Assembly: GCA_000310025.1 (NCBI GenBank) | Contig: FN648539.1 | Location: forward strand, 102,549 to 166,548 | Length of the DNA: 64,000 nucleotides | From: Ectocarpus siliculosus | Lineage: Eukaryota; Sar; Phaeophyceae; Ectocarpales; Ectocarpaceae | Reading direction: 5' to 3' | Shown: positions 1 through 12,800 of the stretch, piece by piece | Position numbering within the stretch: position 1 is the stretch's first letter | How the letters are laid out: every line of letters starts with the position of its first letter | Translations under genes and position numbers: made by a program | The notes under the pieces: model-generated | What the model saw: only the letters and a program-made list of their open reading frames with translations | Told to the model about the DNA's origin: nothing | Database searches by the model: none

Positions 1-815
1 CATGGAGGGCAACTCCATGGCATGCCACAACACCAACATTTGCAAATTATGAATCAATGATCTGTCAAATTACGAACATGGAGCCCTGACCCGGGGCTGA
101 GGTTGGTTTTCACCGGTACGCACAGACTAATGGCCCACAGGGCTCTCAGCACAATCAGATGGTAGATTTTATGCATATTGTCCGGCCGTGATATGGCTTA
201 CGGGCCCACTCTGGCGAACGCAAAGTCAGCAGTCTATACTGAGATGTAGAACGCATAATAGGGATGCGAGTTTAATCTAAAGGCCTCTATCTGTATGTAG
301 TAACAAACCTCTATCTGTATGTGGTAGGAAACACGCGCCTGCAGACGCAGATTCAATGACTCGACCATCCTAACCCCAAAACCAACCGCTGCCAGTTACC
401 CCTCCGGTTAGCTGAAGTCTAGACGACTGCTGTTGCCTGAGGAAGCAAGACTATTCCATATCTTTGGTCATGCCGCACTTGTTCGGTATCCTTGTCCTCG
501 ACTACACAATCGAATCAGAGCGCATCTCCTTGTCCTCGACAACACACCTGAACAGCTGCAACTGATCCTTCTTTACGCTTCCTCGATGTCGCCATCCCCT
601 GCGGCGATTTGTAGCGGTAGCAACAGCAGCAGCGACGGAGATGGGAGACACGCCGCGTGCGTTGCACGCGCACGTGGTTTGCGCCTGTGAGAGCCGCGGG
701 GGTGGGTTTTCGGATTTTCTTAGGCGCGAACCCCCTATTGGCGAGCATCCAACGCATTGCTGCTGCTACCACCATCCATCCACTCTGCTGTAGGTAGCAG
801 TCGAGCTGAGACACC
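1..815. other. Upstream region of MTR4, no gene recognised
   Basis: This is the region before the first helicase exon. The only structure I see is a short direct repeat, CTCTATCTGTATGT, at about 283-296 and 309-322. The ORFs here are short and show no family resemblance. The last 100 bases should contain the MTR4 promoter and 5' UTR, but I see no clear TATA box. Confidence 0.4.
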
Positions 816-3800
816 ATGGATGTGGACGATTTATTTGGTGCCTTCGATGGCGCAGAGAAAGTTAACGACGTACGTGAAGCCGTGGAACCGTCCGGGAAAC
901 GCAAAGCGGTTGATGGGGGTGGAGGGAGCAAACGCCAAGCTTTGGCTCAAGAGGAGAGGGCCAAACGCGACTCGGATCCGGCTGCGTCGGCAGTGGTTGA
1001 GGGAAGTGTTGCGCTGAAGGAGGGCGAAGAATCTTCGACCGTGCGCGAAGATGGTACTCTGGTGAAGTCGGTAAGGACCGCAGGGCAACATCCATGTACT
1101 TTCCTAATAATCATGTACGCCGTACATTTTGGGATTGTCGATTGTATAGATACTGCTGACCACCTACAAATACAGACCTGAAGTTGTAACCCTTGAAGAC
1201 CTGAAGTTGTACCAAAGTAGACGCTGAATATGCGTAAAAGTATACCACGCTGTACCAATAGAGTGTGATGTAGGCCTGTGTGCACGGAGCATCCAGTCGA
1301 CTGCACCGAGACATGAACACATCCATAGCATTGGACTCGTGTTGCATTCATTCCGCACCCCTGTGCAAAGAAGTACAACACGTCGTACATAGTTACGCAG
1401 AGCTTCAAAGATGCCAGAACGAAACCACAATATGCATAATCACTGTTAGGTACAAGTGCTACTACGATCGCCTCCCGGTTTGCCTTCGTGAGGTGTAGTT
1501 GCTGCTCTGTGTGATCTGGCCCTTGATCACCTCGCACCTCGCACTGCCGTCGCTCGAGGATCACACCCCTTGTTTTGACTTCAAGAAAACTTGACGAACT
1601 CCTCCAAAACCTCAGAGGGCAAAGGTAGCCAGCAAGCCCCATGCACTCCCACGTGCACGTGTTGCACGCACCCTAGGGGGCACAACGTGTGTGACCGACC
1701 ATCTAATTTCCTTCCCCCAGATTAGAAAAAAAAAAAGGTGGGGAGGGTCACCCCGGAGGATTTCCGAAATGCTCGCCTGGGAAGGGCTCACCCCCCCGCC
1801 CTCCCCATACCCGAACCACCCCCTGAACAACAGAGGCCATGCCCCACATACGACCCCCCCCCCCTTCTCCCGTCCCCAGAGGAAGAGGAGGGTACAGTCC
1901 AAAGTAAGCACAAGCTTACCCAAGGTTACTGTCTGTAAAAAAAAGTACAACAGGTAGTCCCCATTGGGCGGTGGAAGACTTGGAGCTAAGACATCCCGAA
2001 ACTCTCCGGTGTGATTCAAAATGGATCAGACGGTGGAGGGGAATGTTCGTTGCCTCAAGTGAATCTATGAAACATGGAGGACAGACTGACAAACGACTAA
2101 CCAACCATGCACGAATTGCGGAGCTTTATGTGCGGCACGCACAATGCATTGTTTTCCGGTTGGATAGAGGGAGTATGAAGCAGCAAGGAATTGTTGGCCA
2201 AACTTTCGGCAGATAGGTCTACTCGGGAGCGTAAGTGGGGTAGCAACCCATGGTGAAGCGTATTTGAGAAGCGGACGTTGGTGTACGCTCCATCCTGGCG
2301 TGTGAGTAGGATCTTAGGCTATGCAGTCCTCCCTTAACTTTCTGTGGTGAAAATGATCTCCCAGGAGGAACGTAGCTTGTGCCGCCGGGGTTCGGAGATG
2401 ATCAATTGGGTGGTCGGGGGACGACTGGGTGCTTTCTAAAGAGAGCGCCCGGTCCAAGACTGGGGTACTTGTGCCAGGAGGTGCAAACTTGGATCTAGAC
2501 TACGAGCCCATGTTGGAGGCGCTATTTAGCGCCTAGAACTGAAAGGAACCGCAACCCCCACCGGACACCCGGATTGGGAAGGCCGAGTATTCCGTATACC
2601 TTCCAGAAAACACACAAAAATCAAGCGGCCACGGCCCAGTTGACCTAGAGATAATGAGGATGGTGAGAAACCGAAAGGTTGAAAGCAGAAACTGTGGAAG
2701 GGAGAAAGTTGGAGCTGCTTCTGTTTGGGATCTCAATGGACATGACTAAGGTAGAGTTCAAGAACTGCTGTGACAGGGAGGGACTACGTTGCCTAGCAAG
2801 GGGGGAAGTAGGTAAAGAGCATGAACATTTCCAGGTGAAATTGACCAGGGGAGACAGCAAATAGTGCATGGTTGTTGACATCGAGAAACTGTCGAACTAC
2901 TAAGGAAGTTTGGGTGGGGGGTTTGCATCGCGAAATAAAGGGGAAATTGTGGAGAGTGCTGAAGATGACATAGTGTACGAAAAGTGCTGTCATGCTAGAC
3001 GGAGAACTGTCTTGAGTTCTTCAACGTAAACAGGGGCCCCCACAAGGTTGCACTTTGTCTCCAACGTTGTTCCAGGTGTTCATCAACGATCTGTTGAAAG
3101 TCTTAACAGGCAATTGGGAAGGGGGTTAAGGTAGGGAAGACTTCGGTGTCGGGAATGCTGTTTGCGGATGATTTTGTTGAGATGTCTGATACCCTTGACT
3201 TCAATTGCAGATTGACGCAGCGACGGAGTTTGCTGATAAGTGGAGTTTGTCTGTCAACGTTAAGAAGAGAGCCGTCAGAGTGCCGTCATGGTATTTAGCG
3301 AGCACAGAGAGAAACCAGCAGAGTACAGATGGAAGTGAGGGGTCGAGGAGCTTGCAGTAGTGGATCAGTACACCTAATCGGAGTAGAGATCTCGAAAGAC
3401 TGTTCGTGGAATGCACACATGTCCAAGGTAGCGGACAAGGGCAAAGCACGAGCAGGGAAACTGTACCCAATACTCGCAAACCGGCACCTCGATACACGCA
3501 TCAAATGGACAGGTTTGAGGAGGGTAATCTTACCGCCGCTAGAGTACGCCGGAGAAGTATGGGACGGAAATAAGAAGGTAGTCAAAGAGCTCGAGGCGGC
3601 GCAGATGAACGCAGCGAAATCATCCTAGGATGCTCCAAGCGCACAAGTAGTGCAGCCGTCAGGGCAGAACTAGGGATCCAATCCCTACGATCGGGAAGAG
3701 ACGCAAGGAAGCTGACATGGCAGTGCCGCATGCGCGGTATGGGAAAGGAGAGGCTGCCAAGAGTAGCTTGGGAGGCGGAGTGGGCAAGCAAGAAGAGGGG

Positions 3801-6800
3801 TAGACAACCCACGGAGTGAAGGTTGTAGATGAGGGTTCAAAATTTGACAAAAGTGAAACGCTGGAAACGGAAGGTCTAGAGGGGTTTAAGGAGAAGATAT
3901 CTGTTGCTTGTGCCGAGAGAGAAGAATAGAATCTAACGAAAGAAACCAAGGACAACGGTTGGTCTAGATGTGCACGGAATGTTGAAAGAAGGAATAGGAA
4001 TCAAAGAGACCTACATGGAATGGATACAGGGACGCGTGGTCAATGGTCTAAACGCTGAGGCATGACAAACATAAGAGTAGCCCCCCCCCGCCCCCGCCGC
4101 CCTTCCTCGAAATCACCGTTGTTGTACGATTATCTTGCAGCCACATTTGTACACTTCACTGAAGGTTATGTTCTTTGAGGCACCTCGGAACTGGGCAACT
4201 GTTCGTCGGTCAGGTTACTGACATGTTGAGAGTTGAAAATTCGAACACTGGCTCCTTAACCGCCAGTTCTTAATCGGTGGCGGGTGCAGTACGCGTACGT
4301 GATGAGAACACGCGAACGCAAGAGGTCTTTCATATCAACCTCACTCCAGTTTTTGTAAGCCCAGGAGCTGGCCCCAGAACTTCGTGAACGACTGATTGGT
4401 GTACAATTTTGTTTGCTTTCCGCACATGGGACACTTCGGAAAATAACCCAATCACCATCACGACGTCATTGTGCGTCTTTTCTCCGCTTCGGTCCTTCAA
4501 ACGCACCTTGTCCATACACCAATTGCTCATTTGTTCGAGAATACCCACTCCCCCCCCCGTCGCTCTTGATTGTCAGTATTCGGTGTACCCCGCCGACTGG
4601 AAGCCGGACACGACCTACAGACCAGCCCCGAAACCTGCCAAGGAGTACCCGTTCACCCTCGACCCTTTCCAGAAGCAGGCCATTGAGTACATCGAGCGCA
4701 ATGAATCGGTACTAGTGTCGGCTCACACGTCGGCCGGCAAGGTGTGTGGTTTTCTGCGCGACTGGGAGTGATGAGTCGATGGATGTTGAAATGAGTTTTG
4801 CGGGTGACCTTGAAACCTGAATAGTGGGTTGATGATGTGGGTTGATGCCGTTGCTGCTATTCCGCCTCTGCTGTTGATGTGGATTGGTCCTGCGTATACA
4901 AACTCCGTGGTCTCAGGCAAATAATCCACATGTGGTGACTACAAATTGTACTAGAGGTCGTTCCATGCTGGAGAAAAACTGCTGAGCGGATTTTTTGTTC
5001 CGTCTAATCATGTACAGCTGGTGTTGTCATGCCCGTGACGCACATCTCCTTCAAATGGTAGGGAAACATTGCGGATGGCCCTTTGTATGCAGGCCATCGC
5101 TCTTTATTCGTCGTCGACTCCATCATGCATAGGGAGAGAGCATGTCAGAGGACCACCACGTCATGTAGCAGTGCTTACGAACGGGCATAGTAGAAACATT
5201 TGATATTCGAGATGATTGCAATGACGCCCGAGTTTGCCCGGCAGAAGGTCATTGTTGTGCGCGCCATTGCAAGCAAGTAGGGTGTTCACCAGCTCACAGG
5301 ACCATTGAATGCCATTTCCTGCAGACGGTGAACGCTGAGTACGCGATAGCCAAGTGCCTGCGAGACAAGCAGAGGGTTATCTACACTAGTCCTATCAAGG
5401 CCCTGTCCAACCAGAAGTTCCGAGACCTACAGGTGAGGGGGTGGCTGAAGGATTCATTCATGGTAGTCTTTCAATAGTGATTTACTCGCCAATCGTATTT
5501 TGCTCAACTTGTCATGTGTGGTAGTGAGGAACGACGTGCAGTCTCTTCGGCCATATCTGACCCAACAAACTTGGTGCGTGTCAGGAGGAGTTTGGCGACG
5601 TTGGGTTGATGACGGGCGATATCACCATCAACCCTAGCGCCACTTGCCTCATCATGACCACGGAAATCTTACGGTCTATGCTCTACCGAGGGAGCGAGGT
5701 GATGCGTGAGGTGGCTTGGGTCATCTACGACGAGATTCACTACATGAGGTGAACAACATTATTTCGGAATACACAGCACATGGCCTGTAACTGTTTTACG
5801 CGCAATCCACGAGGATAGCAACCAAGACATGGCGATACTCCAATCCCCGATCCTTGTGTGTCACTAACAGAGGGTCCATACGCGGCGTGTTTTTCGCTAT
5901 TATAGGCCTGTCTGCCCGCGGACAAGCATGTATTGTTTTTTTTTTGTTGGCAATGGTAACCGCTAAGCAGCCCACGTCCCACACTCTGCCTGGGCCGCAC
6001 AGAGACAAGAACCGGGGCGTTGTATGGGAAGAAAGCATCATACTGCTGCCGCACAAGGTGCGCTTCGTCTTCCTTTCCGCGACCATACCCAATTCGAAGG
6101 AGTTTTGCGGATGGATCGCGAAGACACACCACCAGCCATGCCATGTGGTGTACACCGATTACAGGTGAAGTGTGAAATTGCATTCTCAATGGTAGCACTT
6201 TCACTTAAAACTGAGAGCGTTTGGTCGATTTTCGTGGGTCCAATAGCACATTCATTCATGCAAAGTGCGGTCTCAATTCACCTTCGGAAACAGTACGTGC
6301 GTGAAGAGACACCGTTTTTTCGCTGACCCTCATTCGCGGATTTGGCGTTGTCTCTCCAACACATCAGGCCTGTGCCTCTTGAGCATTACATTTTCCCTTT
6401 CGGTGGAGAAGGACTGCACTTGGTGGTGGACAACAAGGGGCGCTTCAGGGAGAACAACTTTCAGGTGACCCAAGCAGCATGGCATCCTTTGCGCGCGTTG
6501 GAGTGTAATCTGCTAACGGCGAGTCTTTGCTCCGCTGGACATGCATACATCAACTGGCGACAAGGAGTGAGCACGTAGCACACTCCGGCGCTTTCGTGTT
6601 GTCATGTTTCAGAAAGCAATGGCGAAGCTTCAAGCAACTCCGGAAGAGCAGGCAGTCGCGGAAGGGAAGAAAACCTTTGGGGCCAAGAAACAGGCGAAAA
6701 AACAGGGGGAAGGAAGCGATTTGTACAAGATCGTAAGGCTGGTAATGGATCGCAGCCTGGATCCGGCGATCGTCTTCAGCTTTGCCAAAAAGTGAGTTGG

Positions 6801-9800
6801 TTTGTTGTGGTTGGGTGGCATGGTATGGTGGGAATTGCGCGGCTCTTTCTTCATGCGGTTCTTTATCCGTGATACGTAATTTATCATCCAAGGACTTTAT
6901 TTGTTGAACAACTCTTACCGCAAATATTTACTGGAAGGCATCCGTTCACTTTGTTTGGAAGGCGGGTGGAATAACTCCCTGGCCCGGGATCACATCGCAC
7001 ATGACGCGTTGAACAGCAGTTTCTCAACATTGTCCGAATGCTTGTAGGGAGTGCGAGGGAAACGCGCTCCAGATGTCCAAGCTCGACTTTAACGACGACA
7101 GCGAGAAACTTCTCGTGGAGCAAGTGTTTGGAAACGCGATGGAGTCCCTGGCAGATGAAGACCGACAACTCCCTCAGGTATGAACGAGAAACATCCGACC
7201 CCACAAGATTCGCTTTGAGTTCGTATGAGTTCACGGGCAGCATCCACCTTGGTGTGATTGACAAAACAAGGATTGCGGAGTGGCGATCAAATGTTCGCTA
7301 GATTTACGACCCCAACCCGACTTGGCTACTTGTATTGTGGTCTTCGTCCAGGTCCAATCCCCTTCATATGTCGTGCGTCCACAATGCAGGTCGAGGCCAT
7401 CCTGCCTTTGCTCAAACGAGGGGTGGGCATTCACCATGGTGGCCTCCTGCCCATCTTGAAGGAGGTCATCGAAATACTTTTCCAGGTTGGTCGGCGTTGA
7501 TTTACGGCACGAACGCCTTTGTCTGCGAGCCCGTGGAGGTGTATAGACGTCCCGCGATTGTGATACCCTGGTGCTCAGCCTCATTGATATGAAGCGTTGC
7601 GTGGATATCATGCCACGTTGCTTGATGGTGCGTGACCGTGCGCCGCACTCTGTAGAATACTGCAATAACAAGGCAGCACCCAAAGCCTGATGCATTTCGA
7701 CACGTTGTCGTCTTTTTTATTGCTGCACGCTGCAACGTTCCTGTCATTGTCACTCTCATCAGGAGGGCCTCATCAAGATCCTTTTCGCGACCGAAACTTT
7801 TTCCATTGGTCTCAACATGCCTGCCCGGACAGTGGTGTTCACCAACACTAGGAAGTTCGATGGACAAGATTTCAGGTGACGTGTTGCTGTCGAGCCCCCC
7901 CCATCCGATTTACTTCATAAGCAAAGGTCACAAGACAACATTTTAGTGGAGACCTTATGGTCGCGGTCGCGCATCGACAAGAATTCTCGACAGGAGTTTT
8001 GTAACTCGCTGCGATGGGATCGTCATGCACTAGCTGGCTTAGCTGGCTCGGTGTCGTTTCGTATGGGACTCTGTATCTGTAAAGTTCACTCTCCTCGAGT
8101 TCATGGTGGGAAAATAATATTCAAAGAACGAGGGCGTAGCAACTCATAGACCTACCGCACATCCTGAGATTTCTGCACGTGGCGCATCCTACCCTCCCCG
8201 TGAAGTAAATAGATAAATAGGTACTGCCTCTCACGGTTGTAGCGCTTGTTTTTTCGCCCTCTCCGTCTTTCCCAAAGGTGGATCACCTCAGGAGAGTACA
8301 TCCAGATGAGCGGTCGGGCAGGAAGGCGAGGAAAGGACGACAGAGGAATTGTTATCCAAATGCTGGACGAAAAGATGGACCCCCAGGTGGCAAAGGGTAA
8401 GTGGTACTAGTAATAGCACAAAACTAGCAAGTAGCAAGCGCAGGTCAGGACGGTGCAGGTCTTCCAAGAGCTGTCATGTCGAATAAGACGACTTCCCTTT
8501 TATGTAGATTACAAGCAGTGAGGACAAGCTGGACTGCTGTTGGTTCGGTACATTCTATGTAAGCCGGACGCCCCCGTGGTCTAGTAGTATCCTCGTGAAC
8601 CGCTAGTCGCAGAGGTTGTGAGTTCGAATCCCCATGGGGTGAAAAATTTACAAAGTTTGCGGGTGAAAGCGAAATGCAGCTGGAAAGCTCTCGTGAGTAC
8701 CAAACTTCGACGTTAGCACCGTTGACGAGGGAAAGGGATGGCGGGACCCTTCTCGCGATAAAAATAAAATTCAGCACGCGCCGCAGGAGGGAGGCAGGGC
8801 ATGAAAATAAATAAAGAGAAGAAAAAAGCCCTGGTGTTTACCCCCCCCTGTGTGATCCTGGATGGTTGTAGTTGTACGAAAAAATACACTGAAAAGTGTA
8901 GTACTCTACATACGCTGAAAAGTGTAGTAAACGTCTCACCATGAAAAATGGGGGGACTTTCGCCATAATAAATACGACGAAAACAAACATGTTAGGGCAA
9001 TCTACTCCATTGCCGGTGAATACATTCACCAGAGGTGTCATTGCCGGCCTTCTCTTGTCACAGGAATGCTCTACGGGGAGGCAGATGCCTTGAACAGCTC
9101 CTACCACATCAGCTACAACATGCTGTTGAACATGCTGCGAGTTGAAGACGCTGATCCCGATTTCTTGGTGAAGAGCTCGTTTAACCAATTCCAACAGGAG
9201 GCATCGGCGCCAGCCTTGGAGGTTTGGCCCACATTTTGTACCCAGTTGCCGCGCATAGAACCATTTACAGGTGGGTGGTAGGTAGGTTGAAGTAGAAGCG
9301 TTGTAGATCCGGGGCATGTTTCTGGGATGTAATTCGGAAATTCACACGAACCCATTTATGGTAACCCTCGGATAAGCTGCACTTTTTTCGAATGCAACGA
9401 ATTCGCTGACGAGCATTGGAATCCTTTTGTTGGCAGGAGGAGGCAAGCGATTTGGACAGCGAGAAGAAAGTGCTCGCAGCTGGGCTAAATGACGAAGAAC
9501 GTACGTCAGAGTACTTCCTCGTACGTCAGCAGCTCGAGCGGACTCGGGCGGAAGTGTGCCGCGTGATCCAACGCCCAGAGAACTGTCTCCCCTATATACA
9601 GGTAAGGATACACGGCAAGCGCCTGAAAAAATGCTGGGTGGCTTGCTCGCTTAGTGGTGTCCCTGCTCTTATTGCGTGTACGGGCATGTTCATGGGTCCT
9701 GAACAATTTGCTGGCATCGACAAATGTTCTGGCCAGCGTTCTGTGTTTGTTGAACTATTCAACGTTACGACGTGACGGTACCGAACGTGTCCACCTTGGT

Positions 9801-12800
9801 GGCCACCCAACAACCGCAGGCAGGACGGTTAGTTCGCATGAGAGGATGGCCTGCTAGGCATGGAGACCAAGACAAAAAGCCAGACGGGAGAGAGGCAAAC
9901 GGGCACCAGGCGGAGCTCTCATTTGATAACCAGCCGGACTGGGGATGGGGAGCCACTGTGGACTTGAACAAGAAGGCCTCCAGCAAGGCCGGCGATCCGG
10001 CCAAGTATGAAGTTGGGGTGCTGGTGAAGTGCAAGCCGGAAGAGAGCGCGCGTAGAGGAGGGCAACATATCTATCCTCCTACTCCCATGGTGAGTGTCTC
10101 ACGGGTTACATTATTTTGCATCCTCGTTAACCGTTGCTTGTGCGCGTGGAAAAGTACCTGAGATGACCTAATGCCTCAAATTGAAGTACGACGAGGGTTC
10201 GTCCGTCGAGACGGTTCCAGGCACAGGGTAGAGTATGTACCCCGCGGCGCCTTTTTGCGCCCAAAGCCTTTGTTAGGAATGTTCGTGAATGTGCTGTTTT
10301 TTAAGTACATACGGTCATCGCGCTTGCCCACCTGCCCTCGACTCGGCGTCCCCATCAGTATCAGCTTGTTGATGTGAGGTTTTCTGAAAGTGTCATGCAA
10401 AACGATGGCATCGGCCATTCATCCGACTACTCACTGTATACCTGTCCGGCTTGTCGATCGGTTGCCTTGATTTCATAGGAGGACGGCGAGATGCGAGTCG
10501 TGCACTTCACTCTTGACTCCATAGCGGACCTGAGCTCGATTAGGCTGATGATGCCGAATGACCTGCGAGCGGCGGAGGCGCGGGCAGCAGTGGCGGAGAA
10601 CATGAAGGAAGCGTTTCGCAGGTGTGCGCCAGTTCGCCTATGTATGTATATGTTGGGCACATGAGAGCATGAGAACTCTATTAATTTTCGGCATTGGAGA
10701 GAGTTGGTTCGGCACCGAGATACCCCACCAATCGAACAAGTGCCGGTGGCGGAGCCGTAACATTTGACACGCTTCCTGATTAATACAGGCTCGAAGGCAA
10801 GGTGCCGAAGCTGGAACCAATCGCTGACATGAGGATACAAGACTCCTCCCTGGAGAAACTGCTGGCACGAGAGACACAGCTGCAGCTTCGCCTGGAAGGC
10901 TTGCCGTTTCACAGCGACAAAGATCGAGAGGAGCAGCTGCAGAGGTAGTGCACGCATATCCAATGTCCTCCGAACGTGACAGTAGTAAAACTTAAATGTT
11001 TTCATTCGCAAATACGTTGTCCACCATCTTACCAATGACACTTTTAGGCGCTGGTCGCACGGTTGTTTTCTGTACTTCGAGACTTCGGTCAGTGTTTTCG
11101 TGTTCGATATTGTGTGCTTTGTTGGACTTTCGTAGCGCTAACGTTGCAACCCTGCCCCATCACAAGGAGAGACGACAGGTTGATGGGCGTCTGTATTTTC
11201 TCTCTGATTCCAGGTACACTGCGGTGCAGCACCTCGCTGACAAGGCCAAGCTTCTTCGGAAGGAGGCGAAAGGTGTGCAACACATGGTGATGAAAGACGA
11301 GGTACGTTTTGTAATTTTATGCATTGAGATGCTGGAACAGGAACAGCAGTGTTGGCGATCGGTAAATAGATCTCAAGTACCGCAGTGTTTTGCTTTTTTA
11401 CTTGTCTCTCAAGACGAAGCGCAGCCTTGTGCCAAATAGCACAGGGCACGCAGGCTCGCGGACCTTATTCTTCCCCAAGGTTTTTTCACACCGTTGTCGA
11501 CTGGTATTTGCCAACTGTCAGCCGCATTATTGTTTGATACGCAAGGCACAGCCTCTGCCACCACTGTTTTCCGCGGCCGAGCACTCGTGTAGTGATGCTG
11601 CCATAGACTTATGTAGGTTTGCTGCGAGGCTTGTCACATGATCTGTTCACTTGCTGAAATCCCCGCGAGTTATTTTTTTGTCCGGACCCATCTTGTTTTC
11701 AACAGATCCACAGACCTCTCTTGTTTTCAATAATCCCACCTTGCTTCAACGTAGCAGAACGCCCCACCAGTACACCTCAATACTCTGGGTGCATGCCGAT
11801 GTTTGTACAGGAAAATGTGTTAAAGTTGTTGCACCGAAAGCGTGTTGTTGTGTTTCATGGGCTACGGTACTGCCGTGTTGTCGTTGCTTTTGTTTACGCT
11901 GACTTTTGTGTTCAGATGCGGCGGAGGAAGCGAGTGCTCCGTCGACTTGGCCACTGCGATTCGGACGGTGTTATCCAGCTGAAGGGACGCGTCGCCTGCG
12001 AAATTAACACGTGCGACGAACTGGTGGTAACCGAACTTATCTTCAGTGGAGCATTCACCGAGCTATCTCCTGAACAGAGTGCTGCTCTCCTCAGTTGCAT
12101 GGTCCACCAGGTGAGCTCCTATTTTGAATGGTTTACTTCACTGTAGGCGGTATTCTTAAAACGACGCTGCTGCTCGTTGGTTTCCCAGTAAATCGCCGCG
12201 CGCCACGCACGCCATGCTTTCACCTGCAAAGTTCATAGTGCGGCATTATTCTCTCAACAATCACGAGGTAGGTGATTTTCTGAGATGACCGTGCTCTCAT
12301 TGATAGATATCTTGCCCGCCGGCGTGCTTTCTGTTCAGGCCAAGACTGACGAGACTGCACCATCACTGCCGGCAGAACTACAGGGTCCCTTCAGGCAACT
12401 TCAGGACGCGGCTAGGTGAGACAGCATACATGTTGCCTTGTCCAACAAACACGTTGCACATTCTCTGGTGGAGAGCAGATTCGTTGTTTCAGCCCCAAGG
12501 TCAGTATTGAAAAACAGTTCAGACAGAGGGTGCGGACGACAATGCCCTGTCCACCTACCTGCCCGTACAATCCCCCTGTGCTGTGGCAAACTTACCTCAG
12601 CACCACGTTCCCCGCCATTTTTTTTTTATCATACTGTAAAGAGGAAAATCCCGCCTTGTGTGATCCTCAGAACTCTGAGTGAGGCGGGACACCATGCAAC
12701 AAGCACTTAGGTTGCAATTATAATAGGGCCGGGTTTGGGCGGGTCGGCCTACTCGATGAACGACCTTTTAGATTTCGTGAGGTAGGTAGGCTAGCAGCCA

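Noticed and set aside
1612-2019. Minus-strand ORF in MTR4 intron 1
   Set aside because: It crosses C-runs and low-complexity sequence and has no family resemblance; treated as chance.
8567-8640. Possible true tRNA gene
   Set aside because: A- and B-box-like motifs are present, but the T-stem and acceptor stem do not pair, and the same body and tail recur at the window end, so it is a SINE head.
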